A stretch of DNA of 7,231 bases, from assembly GCA_029288115.1 (NCBI GenBank), contig JARFPV010000143.1, positions 1 to 7,231 of the forward strand. The letters are read 5' to 3'. The notes below the pieces were generated by a model. The model searched no databases, was not told the DNA's origin, and saw only the letters and a list, made by a program, of their open reading frames with translations. This stretch comes from Akkermansiaceae bacterium. GTDB lineage: Bacteria; Verrucomicrobiota; Verrucomicrobiia; Verrucomicrobiales; Akkermansiaceae. The translations under genes were made by a program, and so were the position numbers. Below are positions 1-6,343 of the stretch, piece after piece (within the stretch, counting starts at the first letter, position 1; each line of letters begins with the position of its first letter).

Positions 1-32
1 GTGCGAAGTGATGGATGATTGAGAAGTCCATT

Positions 33-437
33 TCAGGAGATGGGTTCCTTATTGATTTCTTCTAATAAATCCTCATCGAGATACGCCTCATCCAGGATAT
101 CCTGTGCCCAGTTTTCCTCCTTGGCAATGTAGGTGAGGACACGGCACGCCATGATTTGCACTGCAGGGATTTCGCTCCAGATCAGCTCGCCCAGATTGCG
201 CCATTCGTCCGGAATGATCAAGCTGGGTTTGTTGAGTTGATCGATGACGCTCTCGCTCAGCATCAGGCAGCGGGCAGGGTCGGGTTCGTTCGGGACGGGT
301 GGAACTTCGTAAATATGCAGTGGCACGCCCGAGGCACCGCTCAGTTCACATTTTGACTTGGCACGCCGTGCCAGATCCTTGCCGAATGACGACAAGATCA
401 TCTGCCGTTGCTGGTGCTGGTCGTATCCTTTTGCCAT
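33..437 (-). CDS. PhnA-like protein with degenerate zinc-ribbon cysteines, no C-terminal PhnA domain
   Basis: A 134-residue soluble protein. Family signature as recalled: a CELC-like knuckle (KCELSG, residues 29-34), IYEVPPVP (42-49), a second knuckle region (RCLMLSE, 56-62), an EWRNL stretch (78-82), WSEIPAVQ (87-94) and AQDILDEAYLDED (111-123). These match the N-terminal zinc-ribbon part of larger PhnA-type proteins, whose role is unknown despite the phosphonate-operon name. Each CxxC has lost its second cysteine (Ser33 and Leu60), so ordinary four-cysteine zinc binding looks impossible. The C-terminal PhnA domain of longer relatives is absent. The frame stays open to 542, but the Met at 437 is preferred: it gives the family-like MAKGY start and falls 5 bases after the upstream gene's stop at 443-445, whereas the longer form would overlap that gene by about 100 bases. 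No Shine-Dalgarno is visible, so translational coupling is likely. It is the last gene of a minus-strand operon. Confidence 0.68.
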   Translation of the reverse strand: MAKGYDQHQQRQMILSSFGKDLARRAKSKCELSGASGVPLHIYEVPPVPNEPDPARCLMLSESVIDQLNKPSLIIPDEWRNLGELIWSEIPAVQIMACRVLTYIAKEENWAQDILDEAYLDEDLLEEINKEPIS

Positions 438-442
438 CTTTG

Positions 443-820
443 TCAGGGTGAGGTCTGTGTCGTAGGCGGGGTGAATAAATCCTCCGGATTGGATTTTAAC
501 CTCTTTGCTGCGAGAAGGAACAGAAGTGCTGATGCCATCCACCCGATGGTGATCAGGATGAAAAATCCGAGGAATAATTGTCCAGCGAGTTCAGTGTCGA
601 TGCCTGAGCTCGGACCGCGAAAGCTGAAAGATAAAAACACACTGACACCAATCATGATAACCGAACCAATGCATGTCCCGAGAGCTGCTAGAGTGCTTGC
701 CAGGGCTAGCTTGCATCGGTGCACACGCCACCAGGAGAAACTACACCAGAGAAGCCCGATGGTGAACACGAGCCATGCGATTCCGCCAGCACCTAGCTGG
801 GCGAGCATAATATTCATCAT
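443..820 (-). CDS. Small integral membrane protein with three predicted helices
   Basis: A 125-residue hydrophobic protein that I do not recognise. Three membrane segments can be read at about residues 8-30, 38-66 and 79-104. A basic loop (WRVHRCK, 31-37) separates the first two, and AKRLKS (105-110) follows the third. The tail, 111-125, is polar and rich in Pro and Thr. Positive residues after helices 1 and 3 suggest that those ends face the cytoplasm. The start overlaps the upstream gene's stop as ATGA (817-820), a typical coupling arrangement; a second Met codon follows at once and could be used instead. The downstream PhnA-like gene begins 5 bases after this stop, so the three genes are almost certainly co-transcribed. 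No enzymatic or transport motif is visible. The similar size and helix count of its upstream neighbour suggest a partner subunit or a distant duplicate, but this is inference. Confidence 0.7.
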   Translation of the reverse strand: MMNIMLAQLGAGGIAWLVFTIGLLWCSFSWWRVHRCKLALASTLAALGTCIGSVIMIGVSVFLSFSFRGPSSGIDTELAGQLFLGFFILITIGWMASALLFLLAAKRLKSNPEDLFTPPTTQTSP

Positions 821-1254
821 AGTGCTTGAGGGGTGTTAGGTTGATTGGGTTGCGTGATTTGCGGCTGGTATTTCTGCATTTCCTGAAATCTGAATGCGGT
901 CATGAGTCGTCTTCCTTCAAGGAGCAATCCGACACCAGCGAGGATCTTCCCAAGGAAATCCATCGCCGCACATCCCCACCAGTAGAAGCGTTGCCATTCT
1001 GGGTATTCTGGTTGGAGGCCCATACCGGCCCAACTAGGATCCTCATAAATCGGGTTATACTGCATGTTCGTGTATTCGGTAAACTCCGCGAGCAGTGCAA
1101 AGTTTACCATCAGCAACATCCCCGTACCAAAAAATATCAGCCAGCGTGGCATGCTGGGCTTTTTCTGTAGAAGCACACAGGCACCAATGAAAAATACGAC
1201 ATAGGCAGACAGCCAGATGAACAATCCCAGTTTTCCCCATTCGTCTTCTTGCAT
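817..1254 (-). CDS. Small integral membrane protein with three predicted helices, first gene of the minus-strand operon
   Basis: A 145-residue protein with no recognised family. Hydrophobic segments lie at about residues 9-29, 37-56 and 92-113. The loop between the second and third (57-91) is long, acidic and aromatic, with PIYEDPSW and PEYPEWQRFYWW, and is probably extracytoplasmic. The KKPSMPR loop (31-37) and EGRR (113-116) are basic and probably cytoplasmic. The C-terminal tail, about 120-145, is Gln/Pro/Asn-rich and likely disordered. Its TGA stop overlaps the next gene's ATG by four bases. The start at 1254 has no clear Shine-Dalgarno sequence. A competing minus-strand frame (1055-1309) overlaps it, but that frame shows no membrane pattern and would break the operon logic. 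Function is unknown; it probably acts with the membrane protein encoded directly downstream. Confidence 0.7.
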   Translation of the reverse strand: MQEDEWGKLGLFIWLSAYVVFFIGACVLLQKKPSMPRWLIFFGTGMLLMVNFALLAEFTEYTNMQYNPIYEDPSWAGMGLQPEYPEWQRFYWWGCAAMDFLGKILAGVGLLLEGRRLMTAFRFQEMQKYQPQITQPNQPNTPQAL

Positions 1255-1382
1255 GTACAGACTCTATCAGCATCGATTTGGGAAACAAAGCCATTTCCTC
1301 AAGCCCCATCTCCTTCGGGATACCGTCTCTATTCGAATCAATCCGGTGTAATAGCCTTCATGGCGATAACGTATTCTCTCGC
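1255..1382. other. Divergent intergenic region
   Basis: These 128 bases lie between two divergently transcribed genes and must hold at least the promoter of the minus-strand operon and that of the DUF6288-like gene. No hexamer pair with good consensus and spacing stands out on either strand. A TGTAATAG stretch at 1347-1354 is a weak -10 candidate for the plus strand, without a convincing -35. The minus strand has AAGGAG abutting an ATG near 1309, but with zero spacing and a frame that does not look coding. Confidence 0.4.
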
Positions 1383-2837
1383 ATGAATTACTGCCGAATC
1401 GCTTTGTCATTTGTTCTCCTTGTATTTGCTACGGGCAATTTGCCCGCTATCGAGAAAAACAATCGCAACCGGTGGGCCACGCCAGTCAAGAAAGGTCCCG
1501 ATAAAGAAGTGCCCGGCTATCTAATCAATCTTGGCCCAACGGGTGCTCGCGGGACACTCGAGAGTAAATCGTTTACCGTAAAATACATTTTTGCCGGTAG
1601 TCCCGCCGTCGGGAAGCTGAAGCTCGATGATGTGATCACAGGTGTGAATGGAAAACCCTTTAAGACCGAGCATCAGTTTGGGCATCACCTCACACGCATG
1701 AAGAAGTTTCCCAAAGTTGGTTACGAAGGCCCACTGATGGATTTTGGAAACGCGATCGAGGACTCGGAAGGCAAAGATGGCAAGCTGACGTTGTCAGTGA
1801 CCCGTGGTGGAAAAAAGATGGATGTCGTGATCCAGCTTGAAGCCATTGGCCAATTCTCAAAAACCTATCCATATGCATGCAAGAAATCCGTAAGCATTGC
1901 CGAGGCCGCGATGAAGTATCTTTCGAATAACGAACACATCAGACGTGAGCCGTGCCACGCCAAGTGCATGAGTGGTCTGGCACTGCTCGCAGCGGGTAAG
2001 ACTGACGAGGTCAAAAAACTTGTCTATTCATGGAATAAGATCCCGAAATTCGGCATCTGGGTATGGCCTGCATCTTATCAGTGTATCCTTCTCTCCGAAT
2101 ACTACCTGGCAACGAAAGATAAAGCAGTGCTACCCACGATTCAGGGTTTGGTTGATGTCCTTGAGAAAGGTCAGGTGGCAGATATGGCGGATTACAAAGA
2201 CCGGACACACGGAAAGATGGGTAACGTGGGGCATAAATTCCGCACAGGCGGATTTGGCCATAACACCAACGTCGGCGGCTACGGCACAATGACCATCACC
2301 ACCGCCCTTGCTGTCACCGCATTTGAACTCGCCAAGGATTGCGGGGCAAAAGTCGATCAGAAGAAAATCGATCTGGCACTCGCCTACGTCCGCAAGAGCA
2401 CCACCAAGACAGGTTACATTGGTTATCATACCCACCGTGGTGCCTATTCGGCATCTGGCCGGCAAGGTCTTGCCATCATTGCCCACAGGCTCGCGGGAGA
2501 AAATAAGCAGAATAACGACTACATCAAACTCGCGTCACTAGGGCTCAGTAACTCGAAGAAATACCTCAATGACGCGCACGCCGATAACATTCTTGCTGTC
2601 TGTTGGGGGCTTCTCGGAGCGAATGTTTCTGGGGATGAAAAAGCACTTCGCGATATGATGGATTACAACAAGGCATGGTTGAACATGGCGCGTTGCCACG
2701 ACGGCTCGTTTGTATCACTTCCAGGTCGTGATATGTATGACAAAGGCTACTACATGTCCTCTCGTATTCATCTGACAGCTGCCATGGCACTGGTGCTGTC
2801 TATGGAGAAGCCGAAACTGCAACTGCTTCAGAAGTAA
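1383..2837 (+). CDS. Exported DUF6288-like protein: PDZ domain plus alpha-helical toroid
   Basis: A 484-residue protein. The start at 1383 is chosen because it opens a signal peptide (MNYCR, then a hydrophobic run at about 6-18, possible cleavage near 18-22); the frame continues to 1278, but that extra stretch has no export signal. Residues about 46-153 form a PDZ-like domain, with GYLINLGPTGARG, then FAGSPAVGKLKLDDVITGVNG (two blocks within 69-90) and a closing beta strand near VTRGGKKMDVVI. From about 165 to the end the protein is helical, with repeated short glycine/aromatic motifs: GGYGTM (298-303), HADNILAVCWG (399-409) and HDGSFVSLPGR (439-449). It ends with TAAMALVLSMEKPKL. This resembles the planctomycete and verrucomicrobial DUF6288 family, whose C-terminal part recalls prenyltransferase or terpene-cyclase alpha/alpha barrels. 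Its function is unknown; peptide or polysaccharide binding outside the cytoplasm is plausible. No Shine-Dalgarno sequence precedes the start. Confidence 0.75.
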   Translation: MNYCRIALSFVLLVFATGNLPAIEKNNRNRWATPVKKGPDKEVPGYLINLGPTGARGTLESKSFTVKYIFAGSPAVGKLKLDDVITGVNGKPFKTEHQFGHHLTRMKKFPKVGYEGPLMDFGNAIEDSEGKDGKLTLSVTRGGKKMDVVIQLEAIGQFSKTYPYACKKSVSIAEAAMKYLSNNEHIRREPCHAKCMSGLALLAAGKTDEVKKLVYSWNKIPKFGIWVWPASYQCILLSEYYLATKDKAVLPTIQGLVDVLEKGQVADMADYKDRTHGKMGNVGHKFRTGGFGHNTNVGGYGTMTITTALAVTAFELAKDCGAKVDQKKIDLALAYVRKSTTKTGYIGYHTHRGAYSASGRQGLAIIAHRLAGENKQNNDYIKLASLGLSNSKKYLNDAHADNILAVCWGLLGANVSGDEKALRDMMDYNKAWLNMARCHDGSFVSLPGRDMYDKGYYMSSRIHLTAAMALVLSMEKPKLQLLQK

Positions 2838-2847
2838 TCAGCTGAAA

Positions 2848-2889
2848 TTTGGTATTTGGAATTTAACACTTGGAGTTTAGCGTTCCTCC
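2848..2889 (+). repeat. Degenerate heptanucleotide tandem repeat abutting the lysR-type start codon
   Basis: Six consecutive 7-base units can be laid out: TTTGGTA, TTTGGAA, TTTAACA, CTTGGAG, TTTAGCG and TTCCTCC. The last unit ends one base before the ATG at 2890. The first five keep T at positions 2-3 and mostly follow TTTGGAA; the sixth is poorly matched. The repeat fills nearly all of the 52-base gap between the DUF6288-like gene and the LysR-type gene. Confidence 0.45.
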
Positions 2890-3786
2890 ATGAACGTTCA
2901 CCATCTGGAGCTTTTCTATTATGTAGCCAAATACGAAGGTATTACCTCGGCTGTTAGAAAAATGCCCTACGGCATCCAGCAACCCGCGGTGAGTGGCCAG
3001 CTTCTCCAGCTTGAGAAGTCGCTCGGCGTTAAGTTGTTTAACCGCAGACCGTTCAGTCTGACTGAGGCCGGTGACTTGCTCTATGATCACGTCTATCCAT
3101 TTTTCTCACGCCTCGGTGATGTTGAGGCCCGCCTCAAGGGTGAGGAGAGCAAGCATTTGCGCATTGCTGCCTCAGCATCGGTCTTGCGCCATCATTTACC
3201 CGAGTTGTTAGCAGAGCTTCGGGATGGGATTCCTGGCCTGCGCCTTACATTGCGCGATGCCGAACCCTCGGATGTGCAGGATGTGCTAGTCCGCCAGCAA
3301 GCCGATCTTGCAGTGAGTGTGATCCATTCACAGCTGGGCGATGGACTGAAATCGGTGAATCTGATGCAGCTGCCACTCGGTTTGCTGCTGCCATCCCGTC
3401 ACAAGGCGCGTAGTCTGGATGACTTACTCGAGAAAACCGACGGCACTTGGCGGCCACGTATTCCCTTGGTCGGATTACCACCAAACGAGGAGGTCAGTTT
3501 GCTTTTCCAGAAGGAGATCGAGTCGCGTGACCTGCACTGGCCGGTGGCGGTGGAAGTCGATTCGCTGGAAGGTGTGCAGCACTTTGTCCGCTGTGGATTT
3601 GGAGCAGGTATCACCGTGATGATTCCAGGAGGTGATCCCCCCAAGGGGCTGCGTGCGATCTCACTCGATGATTTCCCACCCTTAAACGTGGGCGTCATCT
3701 ATCAAGGAAGCCTTAAACCACTCGCAAAGCAGTTCCTGGATGCCGCTGTGGAAAAGGCCGCGCGACTGGTGAGTCTGTCCTCGTAA
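2890..3786 (+). CDS. LysR-type transcriptional regulator
   Basis: A 298-residue cytoplasmic DNA-binding regulator of normal LysR length. The winged helix-turn-helix is at about residues 3-62: HHLELFYYVAKYEG, then AVRKMPYGIQQPAVSGQ (21-37), LEKSLGVKLFNRRP (41-54) and LTEAGDLLY. Compared with the usual AAxxLxxSQPAVS core, two extra residues sit before QQPAVS, and SGQ replaces the common SRQ. The effector-binding half runs from about residue 88 (LRIAASASVLRHHLPELL) to the end, with the second subdomain containing DSLEGVQHFVRCGFGAGITVM (within 224-244), the usual LysR hinge region. No Shine-Dalgarno lies before the start; the five bases just upstream are CCTCC. The spacing of 52 bases from the DUF6288-like gene allows co-transcription. 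Its ligand and target genes are not deducible; the neighbouring operons are the natural first guess. Confidence 0.9.
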   Translation: MNVHHLELFYYVAKYEGITSAVRKMPYGIQQPAVSGQLLQLEKSLGVKLFNRRPFSLTEAGDLLYDHVYPFFSRLGDVEARLKGEESKHLRIAASASVLRHHLPELLAELRDGIPGLRLTLRDAEPSDVQDVLVRQQADLAVSVIHSQLGDGLKSVNLMQLPLGLLLPSRHKARSLDDLLEKTDGTWRPRIPLVGLPPNEEVSLLFQKEIESRDLHWPVAVEVDSLEGVQHFVRCGFGAGITVMIPGGDPPKGLRAISLDDFPPLNVGVIYQGSLKPLAKQFLDAAVEKAARLVSLSS

Positions 3787-3789
3787 CGC

Positions 3790-3818
3790 GAAGCTGGAGC
3801 ACTACAAAAGCTTCTCCA
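3790..3818 (+). terminator. Weak stem-loop after the LysR-type gene
   Basis: GAAGCT (3790-3795) can pair with AGCTTC (3809-3814) around a 13-base loop; alternatively TGGAG (3795-3799) pairs with CTCCA (3814-3818). It begins four bases after the stop codon, as an intrinsic terminator would, but no run of T follows. It may therefore be only a 3'-end structure or coincidence. Confidence 0.25.
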
Positions 3819-3852
3819 CCACGTCAAAATGGAAAGAAAACAAGATGCTATA

Positions 3853-3881
3853 TTGACCTTGTTAGGAAATTTTGTTATTGC
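3853..3881 (+). promoter_or_regulatory. Probable promoter of the coiled-coil operon
   Basis: TTGACC (3853-3858, five of six bases matching a sigma-70 -35 box) is followed by exactly 17 bases and TATTGC (3876-3881). A TGT immediately precedes it, giving an extended -10 element that compensates for the weak second half. Transcription would start near 3888, leaving a leader of about 24 bases before the lipoprotein ATG at 3912. It is the best-spaced promoter candidate I found in the window. Confidence 0.5.
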
Positions 3882-3911
3882 GTTGAAGCAGGTTCTTCAG
3901 ACCCCATCCAT

Positions 3912-4253
3912 ATGAAATTGACTCACCGCACCTTCAATCGTTTTTTAGCACTGTTTGCTGCCATTTGTATGACGCTGTGCTTGAGTTCCTGTGAAGATGA
4001 AGAACTGGTGGCGAAAAACGAGCAGCTGAGAGAAAAAATCACCAAACTGGAAAAGGAAGTGGAACTTCTCCAGATCAACGCGGGGACAGATCTAGGTGAT
4101 AAGACCGAGGATATCAAAAAAACGAGTGAGGAATTGCGTAAGACCCTCGCCAAGCTGGAAAAGCTCGATACAGAACGCGAAAAATTAGATTTAGAATTCA
4201 CTGCCTTAGAAAAAGAATTCCGTAAATATCAACGACAGTATCCTGTTGAATAG
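3912..4253 (+). CDS. Small coiled-coil lipoprotein
   Basis: A 113-residue protein with a type II signal peptide: basic N terminus (MKLTHRTFNR), hydrophobic core (11-24) and lipobox LSSC with the acylated Cys at 27. The mature part, 87 residues, is nearly all charged helix. A perfect heptad ladder runs through Leu32, Asn36, Leu39, Ile43, Leu46, Val50 and Leu53 (alternating 4 and 3 spacing, with a core Asn). After a short break at about 57-66 a second ladder runs through Leu75, Leu79 and Leu82 and then Leu92, Phe96, Leu99 and Phe103. The design recalls Braun's lipoprotein, but no C-terminal peptidoglycan-attachment lysine is present: it ends QYPVE. It is the first gene of a three-gene operon whose other members are also coiled-coil envelope proteins. 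Glu and Asp follow the acylated Cys, and inner or outer membrane sorting in this phylum cannot be judged from that. Function is unknown, probably structural. Confidence 0.8.
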   Translation: MKLTHRTFNRFLALFAAICMTLCLSSCEDEELVAKNEQLREKITKLEKEVELLQINAGTDLGDKTEDIKKTSEELRKTLAKLEKLDTEREKLDLEFTALEKEFRKYQRQYPVE

Positions 4254-4292
4254 CCGTTCAATGGCTGCCCAAATTCATACTCACTGAGACAT

Positions 4293-5297
4293 ATGCTGAC
4301 AGATTTGCTCACTAGCTCAAAAGGACCAGGTGTAATTGGTACCTTTTTCGCACTCGTGGTGCTGATTGGTTTTTACGGTCTTTTCGTATTGGTAATGGAT
4401 GGATCAGGTGGCCCCGGACTGCAGGCGGATATCAATAAAAAGGAGCGCAATATCGTTTCCTTGAAAAATGAAATAGCTCACTGGGAAAAAGAAGCGGTCC
4501 GATACAAGGAACATCGAAAGCAAAACGATCAACTCGAGACTTTGCAGAGTAAGCTAAATAGCCAGCTGAACAAGATCAGGACGAATGAAAAAGAAGTGGA
4601 AGCAATCAGGGGGAAGCTTGTCTCAGTTCAAAACCAATTCGAAAATCATAAAAAGCAGTATCGCGCCCAGGTCAGAGCAAAAGCGGTTGGTGAAAAAATC
4701 GAGGAACTCAGAACTGGCGAAGGCAAGGTTTATTATAATGTGAAAATCCGTAAAGTTGATGCCATAGGAATGAATATCCAGCATAGAGATGGATTCACAC
4801 GCATTGATTACAAACACATGCCTCAGGAATTACAGAAGCGATTTCAATTCTCGAAAGAAGAGGCAAATGAACTAAGCAAGAAGGAAGAAATCAATGTTGT
4901 TAGATCTGTTCAGGGCGGTGAACACTACAAAGTAGCACGCAAAATTCTTGATCTGAAAACTAAAATTCTGGCAGCGAGTCAGAAAATCACCCAATTGGAG
5001 TCTGATGTGAGGCGTGATCAAACCCAAATTTTAGCCAACACCAAAAAAATTTCAGCAGCTAGGAGTGAAGCATCTCGCTACCGGGCAATGGGTAATAGGG
5101 GGTTGAACTGGGATACAGCGAAAAAGCACGAAAGGCGTGCTGATTCTTTGGGTCGACAAAACACGCGCTTGCAATCCGAGATTTCTGCAAAACGTGCTCT
5201 CATCACAAGAACCCAACAGCTCAGCCTCAAGTATCAATCTGATCAACGTAATCTGGAGCGAGAGCTCAAAGCATTGAAAGAGAAAAAGCAACCATGA
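4293..5297 (+). CDS. Single-pass membrane coiled-coil protein, paralogue A
   Basis: A 334-residue protein with a signal-anchor helix at about residues 13-35. A Lys precedes the helix and a neutral Gly-rich linker (MDGSGGPG) follows, which suggests a cytoplasmic N terminus and a periplasmic body. Residues 44-135 are a long charged coiled coil. Residues 144-186 form a small conserved module: GKVYYNVKIRKV, IQHRDGFTRIDY, MPQELQKRF. A second coiled coil runs from about 215 to 332. The module resembles a short beta-rich motif that recurs in verrucomicrobial proteins (GxxYKNVxV...HxDGxxxxxxxxLP), from memory; its function is undefined. The downstream gene is a paralogue that overlaps this stop by ATGA (5294-5297), so the pair is translationally coupled and arose by tandem duplication. 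No catalytic motif is seen. The gene looks richer in A than its flanks, in keeping with its many Lys, Glu and Asn codons. The spacing to the lipoprotein gene is 39 bases. Confidence 0.75.
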   Translation: MLTDLLTSSKGPGVIGTFFALVVLIGFYGLFVLVMDGSGGPGLQADINKKERNIVSLKNEIAHWEKEAVRYKEHRKQNDQLETLQSKLNSQLNKIRTNEKEVEAIRGKLVSVQNQFENHKKQYRAQVRAKAVGEKIEELRTGEGKVYYNVKIRKVDAIGMNIQHRDGFTRIDYKHMPQELQKRFQFSKEEANELSKKEEINVVRSVQGGEHYKVARKILDLKTKILAASQKITQLESDVRRDQTQILANTKKISAARSEASRYRAMGNRGLNWDTAKKHERRADSLGRQNTRLQSEISAKRALITRTQQLSLKYQSDQRNLERELKALKEKKQP

Positions 5298-6343
5298 GGA
5301 ATCCTTTTGCCGCTGACGAACACCAAGGCGCGCTAGGTATAATGGCTGGTGTTATGGTGCTCGTGTTCGTCGCAATTGCGCTCTCCCTGCTTATGTCTGG
5401 AGATCTTTCCTTGCCACGCCCTTCGAGCGAGAGTGAGCATGTCGTCACGGATAAATTGCAATCCGAAATCAACCGACTGGAAATCACGGTGCATAAGCTT
5501 AAACGTAAGAACGCATTAGCTGACGAACATCTGAAGCAAGCAAAGCTGTTGACCGAACTCGACGGACAGATGAAATCCGCCAATGAGGAAACTGTCATTT
5601 TAGAAAAACTGATTTCAAGCAAGCGAAATGCAATTGCCGTTATCACTGAGGGCAAAAAGAGACATCGCGAGAAATACCGTGATCATGTGCGTGCTGAAAC
5701 ACTAGGCACAACTTACGAGACCGTGACCACGCCTTTGGGCAAGGTGTATAAGGACGCGCGTATCACGGCTATCACTCCAATAGGTGTGTCAATAAGTCAC
5801 CGCGACGGGGTAGCACGCCTCGAATACGGTGAGATGCCCCGTGAGTGGCAAAAAAGGCTGATGTACACAGCTAGCGAGTTTACGCTAGCGAAGCGTGATG
5901 AAGCAAAATACCAACGGCAGGCTCGTATTGCAATTGATCGTCAAGTGAGTAAAGGCAACAAGGGCACTAATTCTGTTGATCCCGAGAAAGAAATTGCAAA
6001 CCTACAGCGAAAAATTGCGGTAGTGGACATGAAATTGACTTCTGCTCGAACGGAGGCCAGTCTAGCGAACAACAAGGTGGTGGATCATCGCGCCCTGAAA
6101 GGAACCAGTACGTATTCGGGCTCATCCTACCGTTATTATAACTATGGCAACGGCACATACTATTATAGCTCTTATCGCCCAAGATACCGGACGACATACA
6201 TTGGTAGCCGATCCGTGCCCGGAAGCTTGGAAACCTGGGAGCAACGAGCTAGCCGATTCGAACGCCTTTCGGCACAGTATGAGGTCCAATTGAAGAGTCT
6301 TAGACTCAAGCTAAACAGTCTGCTGACGAGACGTAGCAAGTGA
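5294..6343 (+). CDS. Single-pass membrane coiled-coil protein, paralogue B, with tyrosine-rich insert
   Basis: A 349-residue protein with the same plan as its upstream neighbour: N-terminal anchor (about 14-34, Arg at residue 2, acidic Ser/Pro linker after it), coiled coil (about 50-130), the GKVYKDARITAI / ISHRDGVARLEY / MPREWQKRL module (149-189) and a C-terminal coiled coil (about 230-265 and 311-349). Aligned identities with paralogue A include GKVY, HRDG, MP, QKR and, further on, SAR.EAS, which establishes homology by eye. It differs by an insert at 274-302 with 11 tyrosines in 29 residues, plus Gly, Ser, Asn and Arg, and no Cys. The insert sits where paralogue A has only a short turn (about 262-275), that is, between two helical segments. 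The start overlaps the previous stop by four bases. It is the last gene of the operon; no clear terminator follows. It is probably a periplasm-facing structural or tethering protein; its partner is unknown. Confidence 0.75.
   Translation: MRNPFAADEHQGALGIMAGVMVLVFVAIALSLLMSGDLSLPRPSSESEHVVTDKLQSEINRLEITVHKLKRKNALADEHLKQAKLLTELDGQMKSANEETVILEKLISSKRNAIAVITEGKKRHREKYRDHVRAETLGTTYETVTTPLGKVYKDARITAITPIGVSISHRDGVARLEYGEMPREWQKRLMYTASEFTLAKRDEAKYQRQARIAIDRQVSKGNKGTNSVDPEKEIANLQRKIAVVDMKLTSARTEASLANNKVVDHRALKGTSTYSGSSYRYYNYGNGTYYYSSYRPRYRTTYIGSRSVPGSLETWEQRASRFERLSAQYEVQLKSLRLKLNSLLTRRSK

Noticed and set aside
438..542. Longer start for the PhnA-like gene
   Set aside because: It would overlap the upstream membrane gene by about 100 bases and add a stretch unlike the family; the Met at 437 gives the expected MAKGY start.
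408..839. Plus-strand frame of 143 codons antisense to the small membrane protein
   Set aside because: It is the mirror of a gene with clear helices and operon overlaps; its own peptide is basic and without pattern.
1055..1309. Minus-strand frame of 84 codons with AAGGAG directly before its ATG
   Set aside because: The spacing is zero. The frame overlaps the 145-residue membrane protein gene, shows no domain or membrane pattern, and would break the coupled operon.
1278..1382. Longer start for the DUF6288-like gene
   Set aside because: It would place 35 residues before a clear signal peptide, hiding the export signal.
3923..4201. Minus-strand frame of 92 codons opposite the coiled-coil lipoprotein
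   Set aside because: It is Ser/Phe-rich, as expected from the reverse complement of Lys/Glu codons, with no signal of its own.
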